Source: Desulfacinum sp. (GTDB taxonomy: Bacteria; Desulfobacterota; Syntrophobacteria; Syntrophobacterales; DSM-9756). Taken from it: a DNA stretch of 41,508 nucleotides. A program made the translations under genes and the position numbers. The stretch lies in NCBI GenBank assembly GCA_014359885.1, contig JACIYN010000051.1, positions 1 to 41,508 of the forward strand, written 5' to 3'. Positions 34,208 to 41,508 of this stretch are shown one piece after another. Below the pieces are notes generated by a model. That model did not search any database, had not been told where the DNA came from, and saw only the letters and a list, made by a program, of their open reading frames with translations. Position 1 is the stretch's first letter. Each line of letters begins with the position of its first letter.

Positions 34208-34249
34208 TTGCGCCCTTTTGAGCAATGGCGTATGGTGTTCTCAAAAGGG
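34208..34249 (+). promoter_or_regulatory. inverted repeat overlapping a possible promoter ahead of the Liv operon
   Basis: CCCTTTTGAG (34213-34222) and CTCAAAAGGG (34240-34249) are a perfect 10-bp inverted repeat with a 17-nt centre. TTGCGC (34208-34213) and TATGGT (34231-34236), spaced 17 nt, could be -35 and -10. The repeat may be an operator; alternatively an RNA hairpin ending the MBL transcript. Confidence 0.45.
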
Positions 34250-34281
34250 TTCGCACCGTCCACTGCGTCGAGGAGGGCGCC

Positions 34282-35499
34282 ATGAGAGGTGTTCCTGCCA
34301 GCAGGCTCGCCGCCGTGCTCGTGCTCCTTTTGGTTCTGTGCATGGGCCACCCCGCCACCACCTTTGCAGCAGACATTCGCATCGGCGAAATCAACCCTTT
34401 GACGGGCAAACTGGCCAACCACGGGCAGGAGATCCATCTGGGCATCCAGGCCGCCGTGGACGAGGCAAACGAGGCGGGAGGGATCGAAGGCCGAAAGGTG
34501 GCGCTTCTTACGCGGGACGATCAGAGCCGGCCGGAGGTGGCCGTCGGCCAGGCCGAGGATCTGATTCTTCGTCAGAAGGTGGCGGCCCTGGTGGGAGGCT
34601 ATGTGGACTCGCTGGTGGGCCCCCTGAGCCAGCTGGCCTTGCGCCATGAGATCCCCTACGTGGCTTCGGCGAGTCTGCAGACACACCTGACCCGGGAAGG
34701 AAACAATCCCTACTTTTTCCGCATCTCCCACTTGAGCGGTTTGGTCGAGCCCCTGTGCGGGTTCGTGACCGAAGCCCTGCAGGCCCGCAGTGTGGCGTTG
34801 CTCCACGCGGCCACACCCGGAGCCTCGGAACTTTCCCGGGAACTGTTCAAGTGCCTCAAGAAGGCGGGAGCGGACCTGCCTTTGGTGGAAAAATTCCAGC
34901 CCGGAACGCCCGATTTTTCCCCTTTTGTCCTCAAGTTGAAAGCATCTCCGCCGGACGTTCTCATCGTGGCGGGCTTCTTCCAGGACCATCTCATCCTGGC
35001 GCGGCAGATCCGGGAACTGGGAGCCCCGATCAAGGCCTACATCGGCCCCTGGGGCGTAGCCTACCCCTCCTTCGTCCAGGAAATGGGCCCGGCGGCCGAA
35101 CATCTCTTCGGGCTGAGCGCCTGGAATCCGGGCATGGCGGTTCCCGGGACGGAAGAGGCCTCGGAAGCCTTCACCGAACGATTCCGCCGTGTCTACAAGA
35201 AAGAACCCACCACCACGGTCATGCACGGCTACACCTCCGCCCGGGTGCTGCTCCACGCCGTGGGCCGGGTTCTTCGGGAAGGCCGTCCGCTCAGGGGATC
35301 GGAGATCGCCCGGGCTCTTCGCACCATCGACCTTCTGCTCCCCATGGAGCGGGTGGCTTTCGACGCCAAGGGCGACCCCCTCCATTACCGCCAGGTGGTG
35401 GTACAGATCCAAGACAGGGCCCTGGTGCCGGTCTATCCTCCCGAACGCGCCCAGGGGACATGGATCTATCCCATGGCGCCCGCCACCTCCAACCCATGA
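34282..35499 (+). CDS. Liv-type ABC transporter substrate-binding protein
   Basis: A periplasmic type 1 binding protein (Peripla_BP_6 family). It has 405 residues from the ATG at 34282 (GAGGAGG upstream). A signal peptide runs to about residue 29 (VLVLLLVLCMGHPATTFA). The mature start is ADIRIGEINPLTGKLANHGQEIHLGIQAAVDEANEAGGI, typical of LivJ/AmiC-like proteins. Later VAALVGGYVDSL and VMHGYTSARVLLHAV also fit. Members bind branched-chain amino acids, amides, urea or aromatic acids, so substrate is open; the nearby CoA ligase makes an aromatic acid possible (inference). It is first in a five-gene operon. Confidence 0.88.
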   Translation: MRGVPASRLAAVLVLLLVLCMGHPATTFAADIRIGEINPLTGKLANHGQEIHLGIQAAVDEANEAGGIEGRKVALLTRDDQSRPEVAVGQAEDLILRQKVAALVGGYVDSLVGPLSQLALRHEIPYVASASLQTHLTREGNNPYFFRISHLSGLVEPLCGFVTEALQARSVALLHAATPGASELSRELFKCLKKAGADLPLVEKFQPGTPDFSPFVLKLKASPPDVLIVAGFFQDHLILARQIRELGAPIKAYIGPWGVAYPSFVQEMGPAAEHLFGLSAWNPGMAVPGTEEASEAFTERFRRVYKKEPTTTVMHGYTSARVLLHAVGRVLREGRPLRGSEIARALRTIDLLLPMERVAFDAKGDPLHYRQVVVQIQDRALVPVYPPERAQGTWIYPMAPATSNP

Positions 35500-35517
35500 G
35501 CGAACGACGCCATCCTT

Positions 35518-36384
35518 ATGTGGTTCCAGCTGCTCCTCAACACCCTGTCCCTCGGATCCTTCTACGCCCTGGTGGCTCTGGGCTTCTCGCTCATCTTCGG
35601 CGTGACCCACACGTTCAACCTGGCCCACGGCGAACTGATCGTCCTGAGCGGTTACATGGCCTACGGCCTGTCCAAGGCCTGGCAGACACCCTTTGCGCTT
35701 ACCCTTCCGCTGTGCATGGCGGCCATGGCCTGTCTCGGCCAGGTTCTGCTGGCCCTGGTGCGAAGGATTCGCGAGCCCTTTGAGCTCTCCTCCCTCGTTT
35801 TTACCTTCGGCCTGGCGCTGGTGATTCAAAACGCCATGCTCTTCCTGTTCACCGCCGACTACCGGCGCATCCCCGCCTCCGGGAACCCCCTGCGGCTGGC
35901 CGCCGATCTGATCGTGACCCGCAACCAGCTCTGGCTCATCGGCCTCTCTCTTGCGGCCACGGCCCTGGTCTATCTCATGCTGCGCAAGACCTTCCTGGGC
36001 ATGGCCCTTCGGGCCGTCATCCAGGAAAGGGAAGCGGCGCGCCTTGCAGGCATCCGGGTGGAACGCATGAACCGGATCGCCTTCGCCGTGGGGGGCGCCT
36101 TGATCGGCCTGGCCGGGCCCCTGTTCGGTCAGAACGCTTATCTTCATCCGGCGGGCGGCATGGAAGCGACGCTCATCGCCGTCGTGATCACTCTCTTTGC
36201 GGGCACGGGTCGTATCCGGGGCCTGCTGGCGGGCGCCTGGCTGTTGGCCCTGCTGGAATCGGCCGCCGCTCTGTGGCTGGGGTCCAACTGGCGGGAGTTG
36301 GTGAGCGCAGGCATTCTGATCGCCCTGCTCATGTGGAAACCCGAAGGCCTGTTGGCCAGAAAGAAACCGGCACCCGAGCTGTGA
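35518..36384 (+). CDS. livH: branched-chain-type ABC transporter permease (LivH)
   Basis: An inner-membrane permease of 288 residues with about eight helices. It opens QLLLNTLSLGSFYALVALGFSLIFGVTHTFNLAHGELIVLSGY, a hallmark of LivH. The EAA-like loop is FLGMALRAVIQEREAARLAGI (about residues 160-180), the ATPase contact site. The start at 35518 has no clear ribosome binding site; translation may depend on coupling with the upstream gene, which ends 19 nt earlier. The stop overlaps the next start as GTGA. Confidence 0.93.
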   Translation: MWFQLLLNTLSLGSFYALVALGFSLIFGVTHTFNLAHGELIVLSGYMAYGLSKAWQTPFALTLPLCMAAMACLGQVLLALVRRIREPFELSSLVFTFGLALVIQNAMLFLFTADYRRIPASGNPLRLAADLIVTRNQLWLIGLSLAATALVYLMLRKTFLGMALRAVIQEREAARLAGIRVERMNRIAFAVGGALIGLAGPLFGQNAYLHPAGGMEATLIAVVITLFAGTGRIRGLLAGAWLLALLESAAALWLGSNWRELVSAGILIALLMWKPEGLLARKKPAPEL

Positions 36385-37343
36385 AGAAGAAAGATCCTCG
36401 CCGCCATTTACTGAGCGCTGTGGTGGTGGTCCTGGCCTTGGGGCTCTGGCCCCTGGGCGGGTGGCACACCCCTCTGGTCTGCAGGGTCCTTGGATTCGCC
36501 TTCCTGTTTGCCGTGGTGACGGTGGCCTGGAACCTGGTGGCCCTGAGCGGTCTCATCTCTCTGGGCCATGCCGCCTACTTCGGCCTGGGAGCCTACGCAG
36601 CCGCCCTGCTGGATCACTACACGGGAGCCCAAGTGCCCGTCACGCTGGCGGTGGCGGGCCTTTCGGCCGCCGCCTACGGAGCCGTCCTGGCCGTGGCCTT
36701 CCAGAGGCTCAGGGCGGCCTCCTACGCCTTGGCCACGCTGGCGTCCGTGGAAATCCCCAAGGTGATTGCGGACAATTGGGAGTCCTTCACCTTCGGCTCC
36801 CTGGGTCTGGTGGGGACCCGCCCTCTGCCCACCCTCTCCGTGGCGGGATTCGCGGTGGATCTTTCCCGCAGCATCACGGGTCAGTATTATTTTTTGATGA
36901 TTTTCCTGGCGGTTGCCTGCGCCATTCACGCGCTGGCCATCCACTCCCGCTGGGGATGGGCCCTGCGGGCGGTACGCGAGGACGAACGGGCTGCAGCGGT
37001 TTTGGGCGTGGACGTTTTCGCCACCCGATTTACCACCACCGTCCTCAGTGCCGCCCTCACGGGAGTCTGCGGCGGGCTGTATGCGCACCTGATGGGCATG
37101 ACGGAGCCCGCCCTGGTCTTCAACCTGCACATCTCCGCCATGCCCTTGGTCTTTGCCATTCTGGGAGGCCGCTTCCGCTGGTACGGACCGGCGGCGGGCG
37201 CGCTGGTTCTCTACAGCGTGGACCAACTGGTCCTTCACCCCTGGCTGCCCGCGGGGCACGCCGCCGTCTACGGGCTCGTTATCATGGCGATCCTTCTCTT
37301 TTTCCCGAAAGGTATCGGATCATGGCCCGCGCCCCGATCCTAG
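36381..37343 (+). CDS. livM: branched-chain-type ABC transporter permease (LivM)
   Basis: The second permease, 320 residues, starting at a GTG at 36381 that overlaps the livH stop by 4 nt. It has about eight to nine helices. VAWNLVALSGLISLGHAAYFGLGAYAAALL (about residues 45-74) is the LivM signature. The EAA-like loop is WGWALRAVREDERAAAVLGVDV (about 194-215). The C-terminal GLYAHLMGMTEPALVF and YGLVIMAILLFFPKGI are also typical. The end overlaps livG by 22 nt. Confidence 0.93.
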   Translation: MKKKDPRRHLLSAVVVVLALGLWPLGGWHTPLVCRVLGFAFLFAVVTVAWNLVALSGLISLGHAAYFGLGAYAAALLDHYTGAQVPVTLAVAGLSAAAYGAVLAVAFQRLRAASYALATLASVEIPKVIADNWESFTFGSLGLVGTRPLPTLSVAGFAVDLSRSITGQYYFLMIFLAVACAIHALAIHSRWGWALRAVREDERAAAVLGVDVFATRFTTTVLSAALTGVCGGLYAHLMGMTEPALVFNLHISAMPLVFAILGGRFRWYGPAAGALVLYSVDQLVLHPWLPAGHAAVYGLVIMAILLFFPKGIGSWPAPRS

Positions 37344-38089
37344 ACATCCAGGGACTCGCCGTGAAGTTCAACGGCAGGAGGGTGCTCAAGGGCATCCACC
37401 TTTCCGTTGAACAGGGCGAGATCGTCAGCCTGATCGGTCCCAACGGAGCCGGAAAGACCACCCTGTTCAACGCCATCACGGGCCTCGTGCGGCCCAGCGC
37501 GGGATCCGTCCGCTTCTGCGGAGAGGACATCACGGGATGGCCCGCCCATCGGATCTGCTGGGCCGGTATCGCCCGCACCTTCCAGATCGCACGCCCCTTC
37601 CCCGAAATGACCGCCGAAGAAAACGTTCGGATCGGCATCTGGTTTGGAAAAAGGAAGAAGGAACTCCCTCGGAGCCGAAACACTCGAGAGGAAGCGCGCC
37701 GGCTTCTGCACCTGGTGGGCCTGGAGGGCAAGGAGGAGACTCCGGGGAGGGAACTCACCCTGTCGGAACAAAGGCGCCTGGAGGTGGCCCGGGCCCTGGC
37801 CACCGCCCCCCGGCTCCTTCTGCTGGACGAAATCGCCGCGGGACTCAGCCCCCAGGCCGTCAGCCAGGCGGCCCGCCTGGTCCGGGCCCTGCGCGACCAG
37901 GGCACCACGATCCTTCTGATCGACCACTTTCTCAACCTGACCGCCCGGGTTTCGGACAGGCTCCTGGCCTTGGACCAGGGGGAGACCATCGCGGAAGGAT
38001 CGCCCGCCCAGGTGCTGCATCACCCGGAAGTTCTCTCGGCCTATCTGGGCGAACGCCATCCCCACAATGGATCGGGGGAGATCCCATGA
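37322..38089 (+). CDS. livG: Liv-type ABC transporter ATPase LivG, with altered signature motif
   Basis: A 255-residue cytoplasmic ATPase from an ATG at 37322, inside the end of livM. Walker A is GPNGAGKTT (39-47). The Q-loop region is GIARTFQIARPFPEMTAEEN. Walker B is RLLLLDEIAAGLSP (catalytic Glu170 kept). The switch His is in LLIDHFLNLTARVSD, and the C-terminus AYLGERHP is LivG-like. The ABC signature reads LTLSEQRRLE (145-154), where LivG proteins usually have L-A/S-Y-G-D/E-Q; the key Gly is Ser148. It overlaps livF by 4 nt (ATGA). Confidence 0.92.
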   Translation: MARAPILDIQGLAVKFNGRRVLKGIHLSVEQGEIVSLIGPNGAGKTTLFNAITGLVRPSAGSVRFCGEDITGWPAHRICWAGIARTFQIARPFPEMTAEENVRIGIWFGKRKKELPRSRNTREEARRLLHLVGLEGKEETPGRELTLSEQRRLEVARALATAPRLLLLDEIAAGLSPQAVSQAARLVRALRDQGTTILLIDHFLNLTARVSDRLLALDQGETIAEGSPAQVLHHPEVLSAYLGERHPHNGSGEIP

Positions 38090-38823
38090 ACAACACGGAC
38101 CCGGACCAACCTTTGTTGAGCGTGCGTCATCTGGCCGTCTCCTACCAGGACACGCCCGTGGTCTCCGACGCCACCTTCAACGTGTGGCCCCACCAGATCG
38201 TGGCCATGGTGGGCCCCAACGGGGCGGGAAAGACCACGATCCTCAAGGCCGTGGCGGGCCTCATCCGACCCGTGCGCGGCGAGATCCTCTACCAGAACAT
38301 CCCCATCCATTCCCTGGACGTGGCCGACGTGGTGTCCCTGGGTGTGGTGTACGTTCCCGAAGGGATGAAGGTTTTCCCCGACATGTCCGTGCGGGAGAAC
38401 CTGGAGGTGGGAGCCTACCTCAACCGCGCGCACATTCCGGAGCGGCTGCGGTTGGTGCTGTGTCTCTTCCCGGAGCTGACGTCCCGGATGGAAGCCCCGG
38501 CCGGGGGGTTGAGCGGCGGGGAAAAGCGCATGGTCACCCTGGCCCGCGGCCTCATGGCCGGCGCTAGGCTGCTCCTGCTGGACGATCCATTCTTGGGACT
38601 CGGCCCCAAGGTGGTGCAACGATTCTGCAGCGCCTTTCAAAAACTTCGGAAAAGCGGCGTCACCCTGCTCATCGCCGGTCAGCACGTGAGAAGAATCCTC
38701 CGGGTGGCCGACCTGGCGTTCCTCATCGAGGATGGATCCATCACCCTCCAGGGACCGGGACCGGACATTCTGAAAAACCATCACCTGCGCCGGATTCTTT
38801 TCGGCCACGCACCCAAACCCTGA
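38086..38823 (+). CDS. livF: Liv-type ABC transporter ATPase LivF, with Asp in place of Walker B Glu
   Basis: A 245-residue cytoplasmic ATPase starting at 38086 with an ATGA overlap. Walker A is GPNGAGKTT (43-51). VVYVPEGMKVFPDMSVRENLEVGAYL follows the LivF pattern. The signature LSGGE (142-146) is intact. Walker B reads RLLLLDDPFLGLGP, so the residue after the Mg-binding Asp is Asp167 where LivF has Glu. The switch segment is LLIAGQHVRRILRVAD. The Glu-to-Asp change usually weakens hydrolysis in ABC proteins. It is the last gene of the operon; no clear terminator follows. Confidence 0.92.
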   Translation: MNNTDPDQPLLSVRHLAVSYQDTPVVSDATFNVWPHQIVAMVGPNGAGKTTILKAVAGLIRPVRGEILYQNIPIHSLDVADVVSLGVVYVPEGMKVFPDMSVRENLEVGAYLNRAHIPERLRLVLCLFPELTSRMEAPAGGLSGGEKRMVTLARGLMAGARLLLLDDPFLGLGPKVVQRFCSAFQKLRKSGVTLLIAGQHVRRILRVADLAFLIEDGSITLQGPGPDILKNHHLRRILFGHAPKP

Positions 38824-38886
38824 CCGGGACATGGCACAGAAATGCCTGGAGCTCGACCGAAAGCGGCCGGATCCTCCGTTTCAACC

Positions 38887-38932
38887 GCCATCCGCCCGAA
38901 GGCGGGGATCCCGGAATTCCTGCAAGTCATGG
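38887..38932 (+). repeat. decayed type C repeat after livF
   Basis: CCATCCGCCCGAAGGCGGGGATCC and GAATTCCTGCAAGTCATGG follow the order of the first half of the type C repeat. CCGCC-CGAA-GGCGG forms a short hairpin. It lies between the convergent livF and pilZ genes. Confidence 0.45.
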
Positions 38933-38991
38933 GCGGGCACTTGCACGGGATTGATGGGTTCCTGAATGGTTTGGCAGGTTTTACGGGCAGG

Positions 38992-39462
38992 TCATTTGAG
39001 AAGATAAGCCCCGAGGGCTCTGTCGACGGGGTCGTCCTTGAAATATTCCGTACCGACAACCTTGTGGCCCGCGTAACGCACGATCACCGGTCGCGTGATG
39101 CTCGTTCGATCGGGATTGTCCAGGCGAAAGCGGACCCGCACCACATCCCCCTTTCTCAAATCATGCTCTTCCACGGTCTCGAATCGTAATCCGCCCAAGG
39201 AAATGTCTCTGACGATCATGGGGTGTTCGCCGGGCACGGACGTTTTGGCATAGTAGCCCGGCAGGTAGACCTGTTTCCGGTAGTAGCGGCGCCGTTCCAG
39301 AATGATGGTAAAGTCGGCTCCGCACCCGCAGTGTACCCGTATCTTCTTTCCCGGCTGTTCCTCCTGGATATTGACAAGCTTTTTGGTGCGCCCGCACGCT
39401 TCACAGATGACGATCGCGCTATTGTCCTGAGATACGTAAACCTTCTTCACCAGTTCGCTCAT
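38992..39462 (-). CDS. PilZ-domain protein with Cys-rich N-terminus
   Basis: A 156-residue cytosolic protein (AAGGAGAGG upstream of the ATG at 39462). The first 50 residues carry two cysteine pairs, C20-x-x-C23 (ICEACG) and C45-x-C47 (HCGCG), suggesting a small zinc-ribbon-like module. The PilZ domain follows, with RRYYR (58-62) and DISLGGLRF (about 86-94), the c-di-GMP contacts. The end is YFKDDPVDRALGAYLLK. It is probably a c-di-GMP effector; its target is unknown. The cellulose synthase at the other end of the window also has a PilZ domain. It has its own promoter and is not part of the pst genes. Confidence 0.85.
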   Translation of the reverse strand: MSELVKKVYVSQDNSAIVICEACGRTKKLVNIQEEQPGKKIRVHCGCGADFTIILERRRYYRKQVYLPGYYAKTSVPGEHPMIVRDISLGGLRFETVEEHDLRKGDVVRVRFRLDNPDRTSITRPVIVRYAGHKVVGTEYFKDDPVDRALGAYLLK

Positions 39463-39493
39463 CTTCCCACCTCTCCTTGAGGGTCCCAGCTTC

Positions 39494-39522
39494 CTTATGC
39501 TTTAGGGGCGGGAAGATGTCAA
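39494..39522 (-). promoter_or_regulatory. sigma-70 promoter of the PilZ gene
   Basis: On the minus strand a consensus TTGACA (39517-39522), 17 nt, then CATAAG (39494-39499), about 32 nt before the start codon. Confidence 0.65.
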
Positions 39523-39556
39523 TCCGCGTAACTGCCCAACGGCTGGGACACCCCCA

Positions 39557-40453
39557 TCATCCGAACCGGCCCGTTATGTAATCTTCGGTCAGCGGGTGGC
39601 GCGGCCGTGTGAAGATCCTGTCGGTGGGGCCCACCTCGATCAGATCCCCCAGGTGGAAAAAGGCGGTACGCTGGGACACGCGGGCCGCCTGCTGCATGGA
39701 ATGGGTCACGATGACGATGGTGTACTGCTCCCGCAGTTCGTGGATCAACTCCTCGATGCGGGCCGTGGCGATGGGATCCAGCGCCGAGCACGGCTCGTCC
39801 ATGAGAATCACCTCGGGGCTCACAGCGATGGCGCGGGCGATGCAAAGCCGCTGCTGCTGGCCGCCGGAAAGCCCCGTTCCCGGATGATCCAGCCGGTCCT
39901 TCACTTCATCCCAGAGTCCCGCCTTCCTGAGAGACGTTTCCACGATCTCGTCCAGCTCGGCGCGGGTCTGAGCCAGGCCGTGGATCTTGGGCCCGTAGGC
40001 GATGTTGTCGTAGATGGACTTGGGAAAGGGATTGGGCTTCTGGAAGACCATGCCCACCTGGGCCCGAAGGAGCACCACGTCCAGGTCGGGATCGTAGATA
40101 TCCTGGCCGTCCAGGGTGATGGTTCCCGTCACCCGGCACCCCTCAATCGTATCGTTCATCCGGTTGAGACACCGCAGGAAGGTGGATTTTCCGCATCCCG
40201 ACGGGCCGATCATGGCCAAGACTTCATTGCGACCGATGTCGATGGAAACGTTCTTGATGGCGTGCTTGTCTCCGTAATAGACATTGACCCGCCTGCAGGT
40301 CATGCGGGGGTTGACCGCATGGATTTCACCCACCGTGGTCACGGGAGTCTCGGCCGCCGGCGGATGGTCATGGCGCGCATCGTCAGGAGCCACTGGCAGT
40401 TTCCCTTCAACTGGAAGTCCGGACGGTAAGGATGGATCTAGAAAAGCTTGCAT
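39557..40453 (-). CDS. pstB: phosphate ABC transporter ATP-binding protein
   Basis: The cytoplasmic ATPase of the high-affinity phosphate importer PstSCAB. It has 298 residues if it starts at the ATG at 40453 (GAGAAGGG directly upstream, spacing short). The family is usually about 255, so residues 1-47 (Pro/Asp/His-rich) are an extension. A start at the internal ATG before [11 protein letters not shown] would give the normal length but lacks a ribosome binding site. Motifs are Walker [11 protein letters not shown]-loop [23 protein letters not shown], signature [16 protein letters not shown], Walker [14 protein letters not shown], switch [12 protein letters not shown]. It follows pstS after 99 nt; pstC and pstA are not between them. 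Confidence 0.95.
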   Translation of the reverse strand: MQAFLDPSLPSGLPVEGKLPVAPDDARHDHPPAAETPVTTVGEIHAVNPRMTCRRVNVYYGDKHAIKNVSIDIGRNEVLAMIGPSGCGKSTFLRCLNRMNDTIEGCRVTGTITLDGQDIYDPDLDVVLLRAQVGMVFQKPNPFPKSIYDNIAYGPKIHGLAQTRAELDEIVETSLRKAGLWDEVKDRLDHPGTGLSGGQQQRLCIARAIAVSPEVILMDEPCSALDPIATARIEELIHELREQYTIVIVTHSMQQAARVSQRTAFFHLGDLIEVGPTDRIFTRPRHPLTEDYITGRFG

Positions 40454-40474
40454 ACCCTTCTCGATTGTCAACCA

Positions 40475-40533
40475 TTGCGGCTCCGCAGGCAAGCCCCCGG
40501 GGAACCGTGCCCCGCGGGGCTTGCCGGCCGCAA
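40475..40533 (-). promoter_or_regulatory. long intercistronic stem-loop between pstS and pstB
   Basis: On the minus strand TTGCGGC and GCAAGCCCC pair with GGGGCTTGC and GCCGCAA, giving two stacked stems around a GC-rich loop. It has no T-run. It may protect the pstS mRNA end or lower pstB expression. Confidence 0.6.
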
Positions 40534-40552
40534 CTCTAAGTGAGGTCAACCC

Positions 40553-41508
40553 TTAATCCACTGGAAGCGTTTCCAGGTTTCTCGCCGCTTCCCGCATCCT
40601 GGTTCTCTCTTCGTCCGGAAGGGGGATCAGCCCCTTGTCGGCCAGGTAGCCTTCAGGCCCCCAGGCCTTTTCGCTGGTGAATTCGGCGATATATTCTTCG
40701 ATGCCCGGTATGGTGCCCACGTGCGCCTTCTTCACATAGAAGAACAGGGGGCGGGAAAGGGGGTACTTCTGCGACGAAATGTTCTCGAAGGTGGGTTCCA
40801 CCCCGTCCACATGGGCCCCCTGGATCTTGTCCGTGTTCTGATCCAGAAAGCTGAAGCCGAAGATGCCCACGGCGTTGGGGTTCGCTTCCAGCTTCTGCAC
40901 GATGAGGTTGTCGTTTTCGCCCGCATCAATATAGGCGCCGTCTTCGCGGAGGGTGTGGACGATCCCCTTGTATAGGTTCTTGTCCTTCTTCTTGAGGCCC
41001 TTGATCCATCCGAAGGTGTCGGCGCCTCCTTCCATGGCCAGTTCCAGGAAAGCGTCCCGGGTACCGGAGGTGGGAGGCGGTCCCAGGACCTCGATCCTCA
41101 CGTCGGGCAGTTGGGGATTCACGTCCTTCCACGTCTTGTAGGGGTTGGGGACGGTTTTTTCGACACCCGACGGATCGGGGACCTCCTTGGCCAGGGCCAG
41201 GAAAATGTCCCGGCGGGAAAGTTTCATGGCGGGTGCCTGCTTGGAATGGGCCAGCACGATGCCGTCATAGCCGATCTTGACTTCTACGATCTCCTTCACC
41301 CCGTTCTGGACGCACATTTCAATCTCGGACTTCTTGATGGCCCGCGAGGCGTTGGTGATGTCAGGATGCTCCACCCCCACCCCGGCACAGAAGAGCTTCA
41401 GACCCCCACCGCTACCCGTGGATTCCACCTTGGGGGTCTTGAACGAGGTGGTTTTGCCGAACTGCTCCGCCACCACCGTGGAGAAGGGATAGACCGTGGA
41501 CGAGCCCA
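40553..41508 (-). CDS. pstS: phosphate ABC transporter substrate-binding protein, N-terminus cut by window edge
   Basis: The periplasmic phosphate-binding protein. The frame is open to the window edge, giving 317 residues; the signal peptide and first strand are outside. The first visible residues, GSSTVYPFSTVVAEQFGK, are the canonical N-terminal phosphate-binding loop. GSGGGLKLFCAGVG and ASRAIKKSE follow. The second loop is PPTSGTRDAFLELAM. The C-terminal region YPLSRPLFFYVKKAH is typical. It is larger than E. coli PstS and resembles the roughly 340-residue type seen in many proteobacteria. It is upstream of pstB on the same strand. Confidence 0.95.
   Translation of the reverse strand, partial: GSSTVYPFSTVVAEQFGKTTSFKTPKVESTGSGGGLKLFCAGVGVEHPDITNASRAIKKSEIEMCVQNGVKEIVEVKIGYDGIVLAHSKQAPAMKLSRRDIFLALAKEVPDPSGVEKTVPNPYKTWKDVNPQLPDVRIEVLGPPPTSGTRDAFLELAMEGGADTFGWIKGLKKKDKNLYKGIVHTLREDGAYIDAGENDNLIVQKLEANPNAVGIFGFSFLDQNTDKIQGAHVDGVEPTFENISSQKYPLSRPLFFYVKKAHVGTIPGIEEYIAEFTSEKAWGPEGYLADKGLIPLPDEERTRMREAARNLETLPVD

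Overview
The window is chromosomal DNA from a GC-rich Gram-negative bacterium. Lipopolysaccharide genes (kdsA, kdsC, lptA/B/C), sigma-54, RapZ and PTS-regulatory genes, a DsrE-family gene, a benzoate-type CoA ligase and a branched-chain-type ABC transporter together suggest a deltaproteobacterium (Desulfobacterota), perhaps of the Syntrophobacter/Desulfacinum kind. That placement is inference; no rRNA is present. There is no phage, integrase, transposase or CRISPR array.

Layout. Positions 1-7520 (minus strand) hold a cellulose-synthesis cluster: bcsA, bcsB and bcsZ, followed after a repeat-filled gap by two related exported TPR proteins, the second cut by the window edge. Positions 8088-13915 (minus) hold central carbon genes: a long-type GAPDH paralogue, gapA, pgk, tpiA, secG and a tRNA-Leu(GAG) with its own promoter and terminator. 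Immediately upstream, 13979-20109 (minus) holds rapZ, a mannose-type PTS EIIA, a RimI-like acetyltransferase and a 1426-residue PPDK-like protein that has no PEP-binding barrel. Positions 20558-25066 (minus) hold the conserved block lptC-lptA-lptB-rpoN-hpf-ptsN. Positions 25307-27243 carry two plus-strand genes (a DsrE-like protein and a geranylgeranyl-reductase-family flavoprotein). They separate the lpt block from kdsC-kdsA-pyrG (27215-30348, minus), which has a clear sigma-70 promoter. Positions 30598-38823 (plus) hold a CBS-ACT protein, an acyl/aryl-CoA ligase ending in a strong terminator, an MBL-fold protein and a five-gene Liv-type ABC transporter. Positions 38992-41508 (minus) hold a PilZ protein with a Cys-rich N-terminus, pstB and the 3' part of pstS.

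How the genes work together. Cellulose synthase with a C-terminal PilZ domain, plus a separate PilZ protein, point to c-di-GMP control of the envelope and matrix. PtsN, EIIA-Man, RapZ and the PPDK-like phosphohistidine protein sit next to glycolytic genes, which suggests a link between phosphotransfer signalling and triose-phosphate metabolism (inference). The KDO and Lpt genes supply outer-membrane LPS.

The most unusual non-coding content is a set of compound palindromic repeats (four types) packed into the larger gaps. Several are bounded by inverted copies of a GGAGCYTGTCCGAGAAC-like end. In-frame reading through these repeats creates false N-terminal extensions on bcsA, pgk and the reductase. 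The best candidates for new biology are the truncated PPDK-like fusion with its long GAPDH neighbour, the Cys-His-Cys EIIA, the one-sided degeneration of the Liv ATPases, and the repeat families.
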